This document shows, piece by piece, positions 1-8,456 of a stretch of DNA of 64,000 nucleotides. Made by a program: the position numbers and the translations under genes. Each line of letters begins with the position of its first letter. Positions within the stretch are counted from its first letter, which is position 1. Origin of the DNA: JBDTNL01 sp039933785 (GTDB lineage: Bacteria; Acidobacteriota; Thermoanaerobaculia; Multivoradales; JAGPDF01). The stretch is from positions 1 to 64,000 of the forward strand of contig JBDTNL010000004.1 of NCBI GenBank assembly GCA_039933785.1, given 5' to 3'. The notes beneath the pieces were generated by a model. It searched no databases and had not been told where the DNA came from. It saw only the letters and a list, made by a program, of their open reading frames with translations.

Positions 1-64
<64 letters not shown>

Positions 65-421
65 ATAATCCTGGTCACTGCCATCGACCGGCTAAGGGTC
101 GAGTGACAGATTGACTACATACTTTTTGACAGACTGTTCGTGCTCCTTGCGGAGTCGAATCGTCTCAAGAACCGACGTTGGCACTTCCTCTATTTAGTTT
201 TCAAAGAACCGACGCCTCGTTGAGAGGCGAATTCTCAGACTACGACGACTCGGATCTCAAGTCAAGACCCGAATTCTCGAAGCTCGAGAACTCTCGAGTG
301 TCACCACTTCGCCGGCATGCCTGGGCTGCCCTGCGGGTGTTGCTCGGTGCTGCGGTTGTTGCTCAAGGAACCCGCTCGGCATGCGCTTAGCCTTGCGGTC
401 GCCCACCGTGTTTGCCGGCGG
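65..421 (-). other. rRNA operon leader with boxA and hairpins
   Basis: This is the only stretch over 300 bases without a protein gene. Read on the minus strand it is the pre-16S leader, about 357 nt from the predicted start point to mature 16S. It contains a boxA-like antitermination element (192-209: GTTCTTTGAAAACTAAAT), very like the leader element of Bacillus rrn operons. It also holds a 6-bp hairpin (213-218/224-229), a 7-bp hairpin (274-280/284-290) and paired CTCGAG palindromes (283-288 and 293-298). Small open frames here look fortuitous. Confidence 0.8.
192..209 (-). promoter_or_regulatory. boxA-like NusB/S10 antitermination site
   Basis: The reverse complement reads GTTCTTTGAAAACTAAAT. 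This is close to the TGCTCTTTGA boxA core and to the TTCTTTGAAAACT leader element seen before 16S genes in Gram-positive rrn operons. It sits about 130 nt before mature 16S, where antitermination complexes load on the nascent leader RNA. Confidence 0.7.
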
Positions 422-428
422 GAGGGAG

Positions 429-457
429 AAGATACGCAATGGCTGGCTCGGTGTCAA
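429..457 (-). promoter_or_regulatory. rRNA operon sigma70 promoter
   Basis: On the minus strand a perfect TTGACA -35 (452-457) is followed by a 17-bp spacer and a TATCTT -10 (429-434), placing the start point near 421. Just upstream, 458-480 is rich in A/T (TTGAAAAATC) and could act as an UP element. This AT-rich part overlaps the last codons of purN, so the rRNA promoter is packed directly against the purine operon. It is the best consensus promoter in the window. Confidence 0.85.
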
Positions 458-476
458 CCCCTCTAGTCAAGATTTT

Positions 477-1115
477 TCAAGAAACCTCTGGGAGGCGGCC
501 GCCCACACCCTGGAACAGCACTTTCCGGCCTTGGACCCGCCACCGCCGTTCGAGCAGGAGGCCCAGGGCCTCCGGATAAGCCTGATGCTCCTCGGCGAGG
601 ATTCGAGCACTCAACTCGTGCACCGTGTCGTCGTCATGGACCGGGACGACACGCTGTAGGACGATGGGGCCGCTGTCCAACCCTTCGTCCACCAGGTGAA
701 CCGTACAGCCCGAGACGCGGACTCCATACTCGAGCGCCTGGCGCTGCGGGTCCCTTCCCGGGAACGCCGGGAGCAGGCTGGGGTGGATGTTCACTATGCG
801 CCCGGGATGCTGTGCGACGAACGTTGCGGACAGTAGGCGCATGTAGCCCGCCAGGCAAACCCAGTCGACGCGCGCGTCGCGCAGGGCCGCCAGAACCTTC
901 GCTTCGTGCGCTTCTCGACTCGCCTCCAGTCGATGCGGAATGCACAGCACGGGAAGACGGAGGTCGTGGGCGCGAGCCAATCCAGGCGCGTCGGCCTCGT
1001 TGCTGATCACACGCACGATGTGCGCCGGCACTTCGCCGCGTTCCATGGCCCCGTGCAAAGCCAGGAAGTTGCTGCCTCGACCAGACAGGAGGACTGCAAC
1101 GCGGGCACCGTTCAC
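477..1115 (-). CDS. purN: Phosphoribosylglycinamide formyltransferase (GART)
   Basis: PurN transfers a formyl group from 10-formyltetrahydrofolate to GAR, the third step of de novo purine synthesis, in the cytoplasm. The 212-residue product has the normal length. The N-terminal LLSGRGSNF phosphate-binding loop is present, with catalytic residues N109 and H111 in NIHPSLLPAFPG and D147 in EGLDSGPI. It is the last gene of the pur operon, 13 bp after purM. The folate-dependent PurN is present here, but an additional formate-dependent PurT elsewhere cannot be excluded. The rRNA promoter begins about 20 bp past its stop codon. Confidence 0.97.
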   Translation of the reverse strand: MNGARVAVLLSGRGSNFLALHGAMERGEVPAHIVRVISNEADAPGLARAHDLRLPVLCIPHRLEASREAHEAKVLAALRDARVDWVCLAGYMRLLSATFVAQHPGRIVNIHPSLLPAFPGRDPQRQALEYGVRVSGCTVHLVDEGLDSGPIVLQRVVPVHDDDTVHELSARILAEEHQAYPEALGLLLERRWRVQGRKVLFQGVGGRLPEVS

Positions 1116-1128
1116 CGCCGAGCCTTCG

Positions 1129-2214
1129 TCACGACAGGTCTTCTAGATCGGCGGCACTGGCGGGGCCCGTGTCGTAGACCACTCCCGACCCGCCAGGCTG
1201 CACGGTACCGATCGTGAACGCCTTCTGTCCGGCATCCCGCAGCCTCGCGAGCACATCGCGGAGCCCGGCGGGATCGACGAACAGCACCATTCCGATCCCC
1301 ATGTTGAAGACCCGTAGCATCTCTTCGTCGGAGACCTCGCCCGCTTCCTGCATCACCCGGTAGATCTCCGGCACGTCCCACGCGCCAGCGCGGATCGAAG
1401 CATGAGTCCCGTCCGGCAGGACTCGCGGGATGTTGTCGGTCAATCCGCCGCCCGTGATGTGCGCCATGCCGTGAAGCGCCGCATGGCCCAGCAAGGGCCG
1501 CAGCACCGAGAGATAGGACAGATGCGGAGCCAGGAGCAGCTCGCCCACCTTCCGCTTCGAATGTGCCCCAGGCAGCCGATCGCCAAGCTTCAGAGCCAGC
1601 CTCTCGAAGAGAATCCTTCGTGCCAAGGAGTAGCCATTGGTATGCAGCCCTGCCGACGGCAGGCCCACCAGGACATCCCGCTCACGCACGCGCGACCCAT
1701 CGAGGACGCGCGCGCGATCGACCATGCCGACGATGAACCCGACCAGCTCGTAATCTCCGGGCTGGTAGAAGCCCGGCATCTCCGCCGTCTCTCCTCCGAG
1801 GAGAGCGCATCCATTGGCGCGGCAGCCATCGGCCACGCCCTCGACCAAGGCGACCATCTGCCTAGGCTCGAGCACGCCCGCACCCACGTAGTCGAGAAAG
1901 AACAGCGGCACAGCCCCTTGCACCAGGATGTCGTTCACGCAGTGGTTGACCAGATCGCGGCCTACCGTCGAATAGTCACCCGCCATGCGCGCAACCGCCA
2001 GCTTGGTGCCAACGCCATCCGCTGAAGCCACCAGCACCGGCTCGGCAAGTCCGGTCAGATCGGGGCGAAACAGCCCACCGAAGCTGCCGATCTCGGACAG
2101 CACGCCAGGCGTAAATGTCGCCTTCGCCAGCTTCCTGATCTTGGCCAGCCCGCGCTCCTGCGCGTCGATGTTCACGCCGGCCTCGGCGTAGGCGCCCTTG
2201 GCTTCTGTACCCAT
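1129..2214 (-). CDS. purM: Phosphoribosylformylglycinamidine cyclo-ligase (AIR synthetase)
   Basis: PurM closes the imidazole ring of FGAM using ATP to give AIR. The 361-residue length fits the family. The PurM-type ATP-binding fold is recognisable from the conserved region around SADGVGTKLAVA, the NHCVNDILVQGAVPLFFLDY segment and GGETAEMPGFY. The C-terminal glycine-rich region HITGGGLTDNIPRVLP is also intact. It lies between purF (11 bp upstream) and purN (13 bp downstream), consistent with one transcript. The ATG start fits family alignments, allowing a short charged N-terminal extension (KGAYAEAGVNIDA), which is typical. Confidence 0.97.
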   Translation of the reverse strand: MGTEAKGAYAEAGVNIDAQERGLAKIRKLAKATFTPGVLSEIGSFGGLFRPDLTGLAEPVLVASADGVGTKLAVARMAGDYSTVGRDLVNHCVNDILVQGAVPLFFLDYVGAGVLEPRQMVALVEGVADGCRANGCALLGGETAEMPGFYQPGDYELVGFIVGMVDRARVLDGSRVRERDVLVGLPSAGLHTNGYSLARRILFERLALKLGDRLPGAHSKRKVGELLLAPHLSYLSVLRPLLGHAALHGMAHITGGGLTDNIPRVLPDGTHASIRAGAWDVPEIYRVMQEAGEVSDEEMLRVFNMGIGMVLFVDPAGLRDVLARLRDAGQKAFTIGTVQPGGSGVVYDTGPASAADLEDLS

Positions 2215-2225
2215 CCTGGGACTCC

Positions 2226-3620
2226 TCAGTCCGATTCCTGTGAGCGAATCGGAAACAGCTCGGCTTGCTGCTTGTCTTCGCTGGCGACGTCCACCCGGTA
2301 GGCGCCGGTCCAGCAGGCGGTGCAGTAGTTCGCGGGCGGCTGCGATACCGAAGCCAGCATTCCCTCGAGCGACAGATAGCCCAGGCTATCGGCGCCGATC
2401 AACGTGCAGATCTCCTCGATGCTGTGACTGGCCGCGATCAGTTCCTCACGCGTCGGCATGTCGATTCCGTAGTGACAGGGGAACCGCGTCGGCGGGCACG
2501 AGATGCGCACGTGAACTTCCGCCGCTCCAGCGTCGCGCACCATCTTCACGATCTTCGGTGACGTGGTGCCGCGCACGATCGAATCGTCGACCAGCACGAT
2601 GCGGCGGCCGGCGATGATTTCTCGCACCGGGTTGAGCTTGATCTTCACTCCGAAGTGCCGAATGGAGTTCTTGGGCTCGATGAACGTCCGGCCGACATAG
2701 TGGTTGCGGATCAGGCCGAATTCGAGCGGCAGGCCCGACTCGCGGCTGTAGCCCAACGCCGCGAAGAGGCCGCTGTCGGGAATCGGCACTACCACGTCGG
2801 CAACCGCCGGCGCCTCGCGCGCCAAGCGGGCGCCAAACGCGATTCGCGCCCGCGACACCGAGTCGCCGAAGATACGGCTATCGGGGCGGGCGAAGTACAC
2901 GTGCTCGAAGATGCAGGCGGACGGCTCCGGAACCTGCGCCACGCGGAAGCTCTGCAGTCCGCCATGCCGCGCCACCACTACTTCTCCGGGCTCGAGTTCG
3001 CGCACGGGGCGCGCTTCCAGTAGGTCGAAGGCACAGGTTTCCGAGGCGAAGCACGGCGCTCCTTGAAGGTCCCCCAGCCACAGCGGACGGAAGCCGTGGG
3101 GATCGCGGGCCGCGATGACGCAGGTGTCGGTGATGAGCAGGATCGAGTACGCGCCTCTGACTTCCTCGAGCGCTGCAAGTAGCGACTCGACTGGATCGGG
3201 CCGCGGGTTCCGAGCCATCAGGTGCAGGAAAACTTCCGTGTCGCTCGTGGTCTGGAAGATCGCGCCGGCGCGTTCCAGTCGATTGCGAATCTCCACAGCG
3301 TTCACCAGATTGCCGTTGTGGACGATACCCGCCGGGCCCATGCTGGTCTTGACGACGATCGGCTGGGCGTTGTTGATCACGCTCGTGCCAGCGGTCGAGT
3401 AGCGCGTGTGCCCGATGGCGCGTTGCCCGGGAAGACGCTCGAGGGTGCGCGCCTTGAAGATGTCGCTCACCTGCCCCATGCCACGCTCGACGCGCATCTG
3501 CGCGCCGTCCCAGGCCACGATTCCGGCACTCTCCTGCCCGCGGTGCTGCTGAGCGTAGAGACCCAAGTACGCGAGGTTGGCCGCGTCGCCGTTGCCTTCG
3601 ATGCCGAAGATGCCGCACAT
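2226..3620 (-). CDS. purF: Amidophosphoribosyltransferase, Fe-S type
   Basis: PurF commits PRPP to purine synthesis by forming phosphoribosylamine with glutamine nitrogen. It is a 464-residue N-terminal nucleophile amidotransferase with Cys2 right after Met (MCGIFGIEG), so only Met removal is needed, unlike B. subtilis PurF with its longer propeptide. The PRPP loop IVLVDDSIVRGTT is at 341-353. Cysteines at 236 (CIFEHVYFARPDS), 382 (FPCHYGIDMPT), 433 and 436 (YCTAC) match the four [4Fe-4S] ligands of the Bacillus-type enzyme, suggesting oxygen-sensitive control. purL ends 2 bp before its start. Confidence 0.97.
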   Translation of the reverse strand: MCGIFGIEGNGDAANLAYLGLYAQQHRGQESAGIVAWDGAQMRVERGMGQVSDIFKARTLERLPGQRAIGHTRYSTAGTSVINNAQPIVVKTSMGPAGIVHNGNLVNAVEIRNRLERAGAIFQTTSDTEVFLHLMARNPRPDPVESLLAALEEVRGAYSILLITDTCVIAARDPHGFRPLWLGDLQGAPCFASETCAFDLLEARPVRELEPGEVVVARHGGLQSFRVAQVPEPSACIFEHVYFARPDSRIFGDSVSRARIAFGARLAREAPAVADVVVPIPDSGLFAALGYSRESGLPLEFGLIRNHYVGRTFIEPKNSIRHFGVKIKLNPVREIIAGRRIVLVDDSIVRGTTSPKIVKMVRDAGAAEVHVRISCPPTRFPCHYGIDMPTREELIAASHSIEEICTLIGADSLGYLSLEGMLASVSQPPANYCTACWTGAYRVDVASEDKQQAELFPIRSQESD

Positions 3621-3622
3621 CG

Positions 3623-5821
3623 TCAGAGCCCCAGGGCAATGGGGAGCGCGGTGCTCCAGATCTGCCGCAGCTCCTCGACGTTGGCTTGGAGCGTATCGCC
3701 GTCGGCGCGAATTCGCAGCGCGTCGCCGCCGACCTCGCCGGCCATGTGTGCGGCCACGCCAGCGTCTTCGGCCGCCTCGAGCACCTCATCTGCAGCCGAG
3801 GCCGAGCAGGCAACCAGCGCCCGCCCCTGGCTCTCGGAGAACAAGGCGACCGGCGACAGCGGAACGCGGATATCGGCGCCCAGGCCGCGCCCAAAGCAGG
3901 CCTCTGCCATCGCGACCGCCAACCCACCCTCGGACAGGTCGTGCGCGGTACGCAGCTGACCTTCGAAGATCAGGGCTCGCAGGAGATCCGCGAGCCGCGC
4001 TTCAGCAGAGAGGTCGACGGCAGGCGGGAGTCCCTGCTCAACTCCGAACAACAGCCGCAGGTACGCCGAACCACCGAACTCCATCTTGTCGTCTCCCAGC
4101 AGGATGATTCGGTCGCCAGCGCGAACGAAGGCGGCCTCCGGCACGTTGGCCAGCCTGGGGATCACTCCCACCGTCCCGATAGTCGGCGTGGGATGAATCG
4201 AATGTCCCTCGGTCTCGTTGTAGAAGCTCACGTTGCCGGAAATCACCGGCACGCCGAGCGTCCGGCAAGCTTCCGACATGCCGCCGACGCACTCCTTGAA
4301 CTGCCAGGAGATCTCTGGATTCTCCGGATTGCCGAAGTTGAGGCAGTCGGTCAGTCCGACCGGCTCGGCGCCCACGCACGCGAGATTGCGCACCGACTCC
4401 GCCACGGCCTGCATGCCGCCCCGGCGCGGCTCGAGATAGCAGTACACCGGATTGACGTCACTCGTCATCGCCAGTCCGGCCGGCGTTCCCTTGAGCAAGA
4501 TGACGGCGGCATCGCCGCCCGGGCCCTGCACGGTGTTGGTGCGGACCGTGTGGTCGTACTGGCGCCAGATCCATTCCTTGCTCGCGAGCTCCGGAGTGGA
4601 GAGCAACCGCGAGAGCGCTCCCGACAACGACCCTGGGGGAGGAACCTCTGGAGGAGCCTGCCGTCGAGCGAGGTCCGCAGGCTCCGCGACGGGCCGCTGG
4701 TAGAGCGGTGCGTCATCGGTCATCAGCGCGATCGGGAGATCCGCCGCCATCGACCCATGCATCCTGATCTCGCCGCGGCGGCTGTTGGTGACCTCACCGA
4801 TGGTCGCCACCTCGAGACCCCAACGACGGAACACCCGCGCCAACTCTTCCTCTCGCCCGCGCTGTGCTACGACCACCATACGCTCTTGCGACTCCGAAAG
4901 CATGATCTCGTAGGGCGACAAGCCGGGCTCGCGCAGGGGTACGCGATCGAGATCGAGCCTGATCCCCGTCCCGCCGCGACTCGCCATTTCAAAGCTCGAG
5001 CTGGTCAGTCCGGCGGCGCCCATGTCTTGAATAGCGACGATCGCGCCGGTACGCATCGCCTCGAGGCAGGCCTCGAGGAGGATCTTTTCGGTAAACGGAT
5101 CGCCGACCTGCACCGTCGGACGCTTCGCCTCGCTCTCGGCGTCGAACGAGTCCGACGCCATGGTTGCACCGTGGATTCCATCACGCCCGGTTCGCGAACC
5201 CACGTAGAGGATGGGGTTGCCGGCTCCCGTCGCCCGCGCCTTGAAGACGCGATCGCGGCGCGCCAGACCGAGGGCGAACGCATTGACCAGGATGTTGCCG
5301 TTGTAACTCTTGTGGAAGCCGGTCTCGCCGCCGACCGTCGGAATCCCCATGCAGTTGCCGTAGTCGCCGATGCCGCGCACGACGCCGTCCACCAACGATC
5401 GCATGCGCGGCGCGCTGAGCTCGCCGAAGCGCAGCGAATCCATGCAGGCGATGGGACGTGCGCCCATGGTGAAGATGTCGCGCAGAATCCCGCCCACACC
5501 TGTTGCGGCACCCTGGTAGGGCTCGATGAAGCTCGGATGGTTGTGGCTCTCCATTTTGAACACCGCCACCCAGCCGTTGCCGACATCGACCACGCCGGCG
5601 TTCTCGCCGGGACCCTGGACCACATGCGGGCCACTGGTCGGAAACTCACGGAGGTACACGCGCGACGACTTGTACGAGCAGTGCTCCGACCAGAGCGCCG
5701 ACGTGATGCCTAATTCAGTGAGCGAGGGCTCGCGCCCCAGCCCCTGGCAAAGTCGCTCGTACTCCTGCTCGGAGAGTCCGTGCGCGCGCGCCAGCTCGAC
5801 GTCGACGCGAGGCTCTGTCAC
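3623..5821 (-). CDS. purL: FGAM synthetase subunit PurL (small type)
   Basis: PurL is the ATP-dependent synthetase subunit that converts FGAR to FGAM using ammonia delivered by PurQ, with PurS as the bridging subunit. About 732 residues is right for the small type that needs separate PurS and PurQ. Motifs include SALWSEHCSYKSSR near residue 40, GWVAVFKMESHNHPSF, and glycine-rich GVGGILRDIFTMGARP. The frame stays open further upstream inside purQ, but family homology begins at VTEPRVDVELARAHGL, so GTG at 5821 was chosen. A TTG at 5835 that overlaps the purQ stop is an alternative. Confidence 0.95.
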   Translation of the reverse strand: MTEPRVDVELARAHGLSEQEYERLCQGLGREPSLTELGITSALWSEHCSYKSSRVYLREFPTSGPHVVQGPGENAGVVDVGNGWVAVFKMESHNHPSFIEPYQGAATGVGGILRDIFTMGARPIACMDSLRFGELSAPRMRSLVDGVVRGIGDYGNCMGIPTVGGETGFHKSYNGNILVNAFALGLARRDRVFKARATGAGNPILYVGSRTGRDGIHGATMASDSFDAESEAKRPTVQVGDPFTEKILLEACLEAMRTGAIVAIQDMGAAGLTSSSFEMASRGGTGIRLDLDRVPLREPGLSPYEIMLSESQERMVVVAQRGREEELARVFRRWGLEVATIGEVTNSRRGEIRMHGSMAADLPIALMTDDAPLYQRPVAEPADLARRQAPPEVPPPGSLSGALSRLLSTPELASKEWIWRQYDHTVRTNTVQGPGGDAAVILLKGTPAGLAMTSDVNPVYCYLEPRRGGMQAVAESVRNLACVGAEPVGLTDCLNFGNPENPEISWQFKECVGGMSEACRTLGVPVISGNVSFYNETEGHSIHPTPTIGTVGVIPRLANVPEAAFVRAGDRIILLGDDKMEFGGSAYLRLLFGVEQGLPPAVDLSAEARLADLLRALIFEGQLRTAHDLSEGGLAVAMAEACFGRGLGADIRVPLSPVALFSESQGRALVACSASAADEVLEAAEDAGVAAHMAGEVGGDALRIRADGDTLQANVEELRQIWSTALPIALGL

Positions 5822-5829
5822 TGGGACAC

Positions 5830-6552
5830 TCAACGCCCACCCCCATAGGCGGCCTGGAAGGGCCGTGCGGCAACGGACAGGAGGCCTTGGAACAAGGCGA
5901 GGCCGTCCGTGTTGCCCAGCACTTCCTCGGTGCAACGCTCCGGGTGCGGCATCAGACCGAGCACATTGCCGCGCGCGTTGCAGACACCGCCGATGGCCCG
6001 CGCTGAACCATTGAAGTTGAACTCCGGGTCCAAGTCGCCTTGGGGCGAGACGTAGCGAAAGACCACCTCGCGCTGCTCTTCGAGCCTATCGAGCTCGCTT
6101 GCGGTGTTCTCGTAGTTACCCTCACCATGAGCGATCGGCATACGAATCACCTGGCCCTGACGGTAGCTGCGAGTGAAAGGCAGGTCGTTGCGTTCGACGC
6201 GCAGGAAGACGTCGCGGCATTCGAAGCGCAGCCGCGCATTGCGCCGCATAGCGCCGGGAAGGAGTCCAGCCTCGAGCAACACCTGGAAGCCGTTGCAGAT
6301 GCCGAGCACCAAGCCGCCCGCCTCGGCGTGGCGTTTGACCGCGGCCATCATCGGCGAAAGTGCCGCCAGCGCGCCGCCTCGAAGGTAGTCGCCATAGCTC
6401 CATCCGCCGGGCAGCACGATCAGCTCGCAACCCTTGAGCGAGGTGTCTTGATGCCAGAGGAAGATCGCCTCCTGCTCGAGAACGTGCTTGAGCACGTGAT
6501 ACACGTCGTGATCGCAGTTGCTGCCCGGAAAGACCACGACACCGCACCTCAT
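5830..6552 (-). CDS. purQ: FGAM synthetase glutaminase subunit PurQ
   Basis: PurQ is the class I glutamine amidotransferase of FGAM synthetase and supplies ammonia to PurL. The 240-residue product has the nucleophile cysteine in GLVLGICNGFQVL, the catalytic His-Glu in MPHPERCTEE, and the N-terminal VVVFPGSNCDHD motif typical of PurQ. The open frame runs 20 codons further upstream, but the ATG at 6552 shares ATGA with the purS stop and matches the family N terminus, so it is the likely start. It indicates translational coupling with purS. Confidence 0.97.
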   Translation of the reverse strand: MRCGVVVFPGSNCDHDVYHVLKHVLEQEAIFLWHQDTSLKGCELIVLPGGWSYGDYLRGGALAALSPMMAAVKRHAEAGGLVLGICNGFQVLLEAGLLPGAMRRNARLRFECRDVFLRVERNDLPFTRSYRQGQVIRMPIAHGEGNYENTASELDRLEEQREVVFRYVSPQGDLDPEFNFNGSARAIGGVCNARGNVLGLMPHPERCTEEVLGNTDGLALFQGLLSVAARPFQAAYGGGR

Positions 6553-6794
6553 GGCGCCACCATCTCGACCGCGAAATCCTCGACTACCGGGTTCACCAGC
6601 AGCTTCTGACACATCTGACGCACGGCCTGCTCGCCGGCCGCGGCGTCCGCGGCGGTGAGCTCGATCTCGAAGCTCTTCCCAGCCCGCACGTCGCTCACTT
6701 GCGAAAAACCAAGACGCTGCAGCGCATCGCTGATCGCCTTGCCCTGGGGATCCAGGATTTCACGTCGGGGATACACCGTTACCTTCGCCCGCAT
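6549..6794 (-). CDS. purS: FGAM synthetase subunit PurS
   Basis: PurS is the small dimeric subunit that holds PurL and PurQ together and helps channel ammonia. The 81-residue length and the sequence (MRAKVTVYPRREILDPQGKA, then RLGFSQVSDVRAGKSFEIEL) are typical. It is the first purine gene of the operon. The purine cluster follows a metallo-beta-lactamase gene by only 14 bp, so the transcript may start further upstream. The start is ATG with a GAGG about nine bases before it. Confidence 0.96.
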   Translation of the reverse strand: MRAKVTVYPRREILDPQGKAISDALQRLGFSQVSDVRAGKSFEIELTAADAAAGEQAVRQMCQKLLVNPVVEDFAVEMVAP

Positions 6795-6808
6795 TCTCTA
6801 TGTCCTCG

Positions 6809-7585
6809 TCAAGTCACGTCGATCCAAGGTGTGGGTTCGAGCTGGTCGCTGAGCACGACGCTCGCCGAGCAGGACGCGTCGCCGAGCTGCTCGGCGACGG
6901 CGGCAAAGGCGAGCGCCGGCAAATTGTTGGTGCGCGACAGGTGATACAGCACGACCGCCCGCAGGCGGTCGCAAAGCAGTTCCGGCAAACCCTCGGCGGC
7001 GGCGCGGTTCGACAGATGCCCGTGGCCGCCGGCGATGCGTTGCTTGAGCGACCAGGGATACGGACCGCTGCGCAGCATCTCGAGGTCGTGGTTGGTCTCG
7101 ATCAAGAGCACGTCGAGATCCCGCAGGCGACCCCAGGCCAATCGACTCTTGCTGCCGAGATCGGCAACCAGTCCGAGGCGCCTGCCGTACCGATCCTCGA
7201 CCACGAAACCAACCGGTTCGCGGGCATCGTGCGGAATCGCGAAGGGATCGACTTGGAAGCCGCAGACCTCGATCGGCTGGCCCGAGCACATGACTCGGAG
7301 CGAAGCCGCGGTCGCCCCGCGCAGTCCGGCGCCGGCGATCGTGCCTTCGGTGGCCCAGATCGGTATCTCGTGACGGCCGGCAAATCGCGCGACTCCCTTG
7401 ACGTGATCCAGGTGCTCGTGGGTGAGCACCACGGCACCGATGCTTTTCGGGTCGATCGACATCAATCGCATGCGCCGCTCGAGCTCGCGACAAGAGAATC
7501 CGGCGTCCAGCAACACACGCGCACCGCCGGAGTCGACAACCACGGCGTTTCCGGCGCTGCCGGAGCCCAAGACGCACACTCGCAT
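6809..7585 (-). CDS. WalJ/YycJ-like metallo-beta-lactamase-fold hydrolase
   Basis: The protein belongs to the metallo-beta-lactamase superfamily and resembles WalJ/YycJ (VicX), linked in other bacteria to cell-wall homeostasis or DNA-end processing. It opens with MRVCVLGSGSAGNAVVVDSG and has the metal motif HEHLDH, followed by later ligands (IPHD, VADLGSKS, GGHGHLSN). Starting at ATG 7585 gives 258 residues and matches the family N terminus. A GTG at 7618 would add 11 residues and has a TAGTTT -10-like hexamer six bases before it, so a leaderless longer form is possible. It is 14 bp upstream of purS. Confidence 0.85.
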   Translation of the reverse strand: MRVCVLGSGSAGNAVVVDSGGARVLLDAGFSCRELERRMRLMSIDPKSIGAVVLTHEHLDHVKGVARFAGRHEIPIWATEGTIAGAGLRGATAASLRVMCSGQPIEVCGFQVDPFAIPHDAREPVGFVVEDRYGRRLGLVADLGSKSRLAWGRLRDLDVLLIETNHDLEMLRSGPYPWSLKQRIAGGHGHLSNRAAAEGLPELLCDRLRAVVLYHLSRTNNLPALAFAAVAEQLGDASCSASVVLSDQLEPTPWIDVT

Positions 7586-7677
7586 CGGGGGAAACAGTTC
7601 TCCGAGGGAGAGCTGCACCGGGCAAAACTATCACGACTGCCGAACCCCGGCGGTCGAGACGAAAGCCCGGCAAGGCC

Positions 7678-8439
7678 TCAGAAGGTGTAGGTCTTACCCT
7701 GCTCCAGAAAGCTCACGTCAGGGTTCTTGAGCGCCCGGATTTCGGGAATAAGCTTGTCGATGCAGGGCGGCTTGAGGTGGTGGACCAGGATTGGCACCCT
7801 GCGCTCGAGCTTGCGCAGCTCCAGCTCCAGATCGTGCGGCGTCAGGTGCAGGGAAACGTCGGCGATCTTCTGCATCGAGTTGTCGAAGCTGACGTCGATG
7901 CAGAGGGCCTTGAGGTTCGGCGTCTGGTTGGCGACGTCCCAAAGGCGCTGAGTAGGTCCGGTGTCACTCGACCAAAGGACCGCGGCGCCGTCTTGCTCGA
8001 TCAGGAATCCATGCGTTGGAACCACATGATTCACCGGGATGGGTGTGAACTTGACGCCGGAGATCGAGAACGCCTGGCCATCCTGAATTTCCTCGAAGCG
8101 CATGGCCGGGAGGAGGTGATTCGGCAAGCGCGTGAAGTCCGGCCAGGTGGCGTTGTTGAAGAGGTACTTACGAATCGCATAGACGGTTGCGTTCGACGAG
8201 TAGATGTCGATCGCGCCATCACCCCGACCGTAGACGTTCTCGATGAAGAACGGCAGGGAGTTGATGTGGTCCATATGCGAATGGCTCAACACAATGGACC
8301 GCACCGCCACCTGACGGTCGATGGGCAAGACCTGCGAGAGCGACCCGGCGTCGAGCGCGATGGTGCCGTTGATCAACAGGCACGTCATCCGGCAATCCGG
8401 ACTCTCGCCGCCGTAGCTGCCCAGAACCTGAATTTCCAT
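7678..8439 (-). CDS. Class II cAMP phosphodiesterase-like MBL-fold protein
   Basis: The 253-residue protein has a metallo-beta-lactamase fold most like class II cyclic-nucleotide phosphodiesterases (yeast PDE1/CpdP type). The metal motif HSHMDHINSLPFF is followed by further ligands in NHVVPTHGF, WSSDTGPT and the C-terminal PILVHHLKP. There is no signal peptide, so it probably acts in the cytoplasm. Substrate specificity cannot be read from sequence; cAMP hydrolysis is an analogy, and a tRNase Z-like role is less likely given the lack of an exosite arm. It lies 16 bp after the GAF-HD-GYP gene, which also suggests a nucleotide-signalling context. Confidence 0.75.
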   Translation of the reverse strand: MEIQVLGSYGGESPDCRMTCLLINGTIALDAGSLSQVLPIDRQVAVRSIVLSHSHMDHINSLPFFIENVYGRGDGAIDIYSSNATVYAIRKYLFNNATWPDFTRLPNHLLPAMRFEEIQDGQAFSISGVKFTPIPVNHVVPTHGFLIEQDGAAVLWSSDTGPTQRLWDVANQTPNLKALCIDVSFDNSMQKIADVSLHLTPHDLELELRKLERRVPILVHHLKPPCIDKLIPEIRALKNPDVSFLEQGKTYTF

Positions 8440-8456
8440 AGCCTTAGCTGCGGATT

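Noticed and set aside
3686..5713. Long plus-strand open frame opposite purL
   Set aside because: Antisense shadow of a conserved enzyme; no homology and no ribosome binding site.
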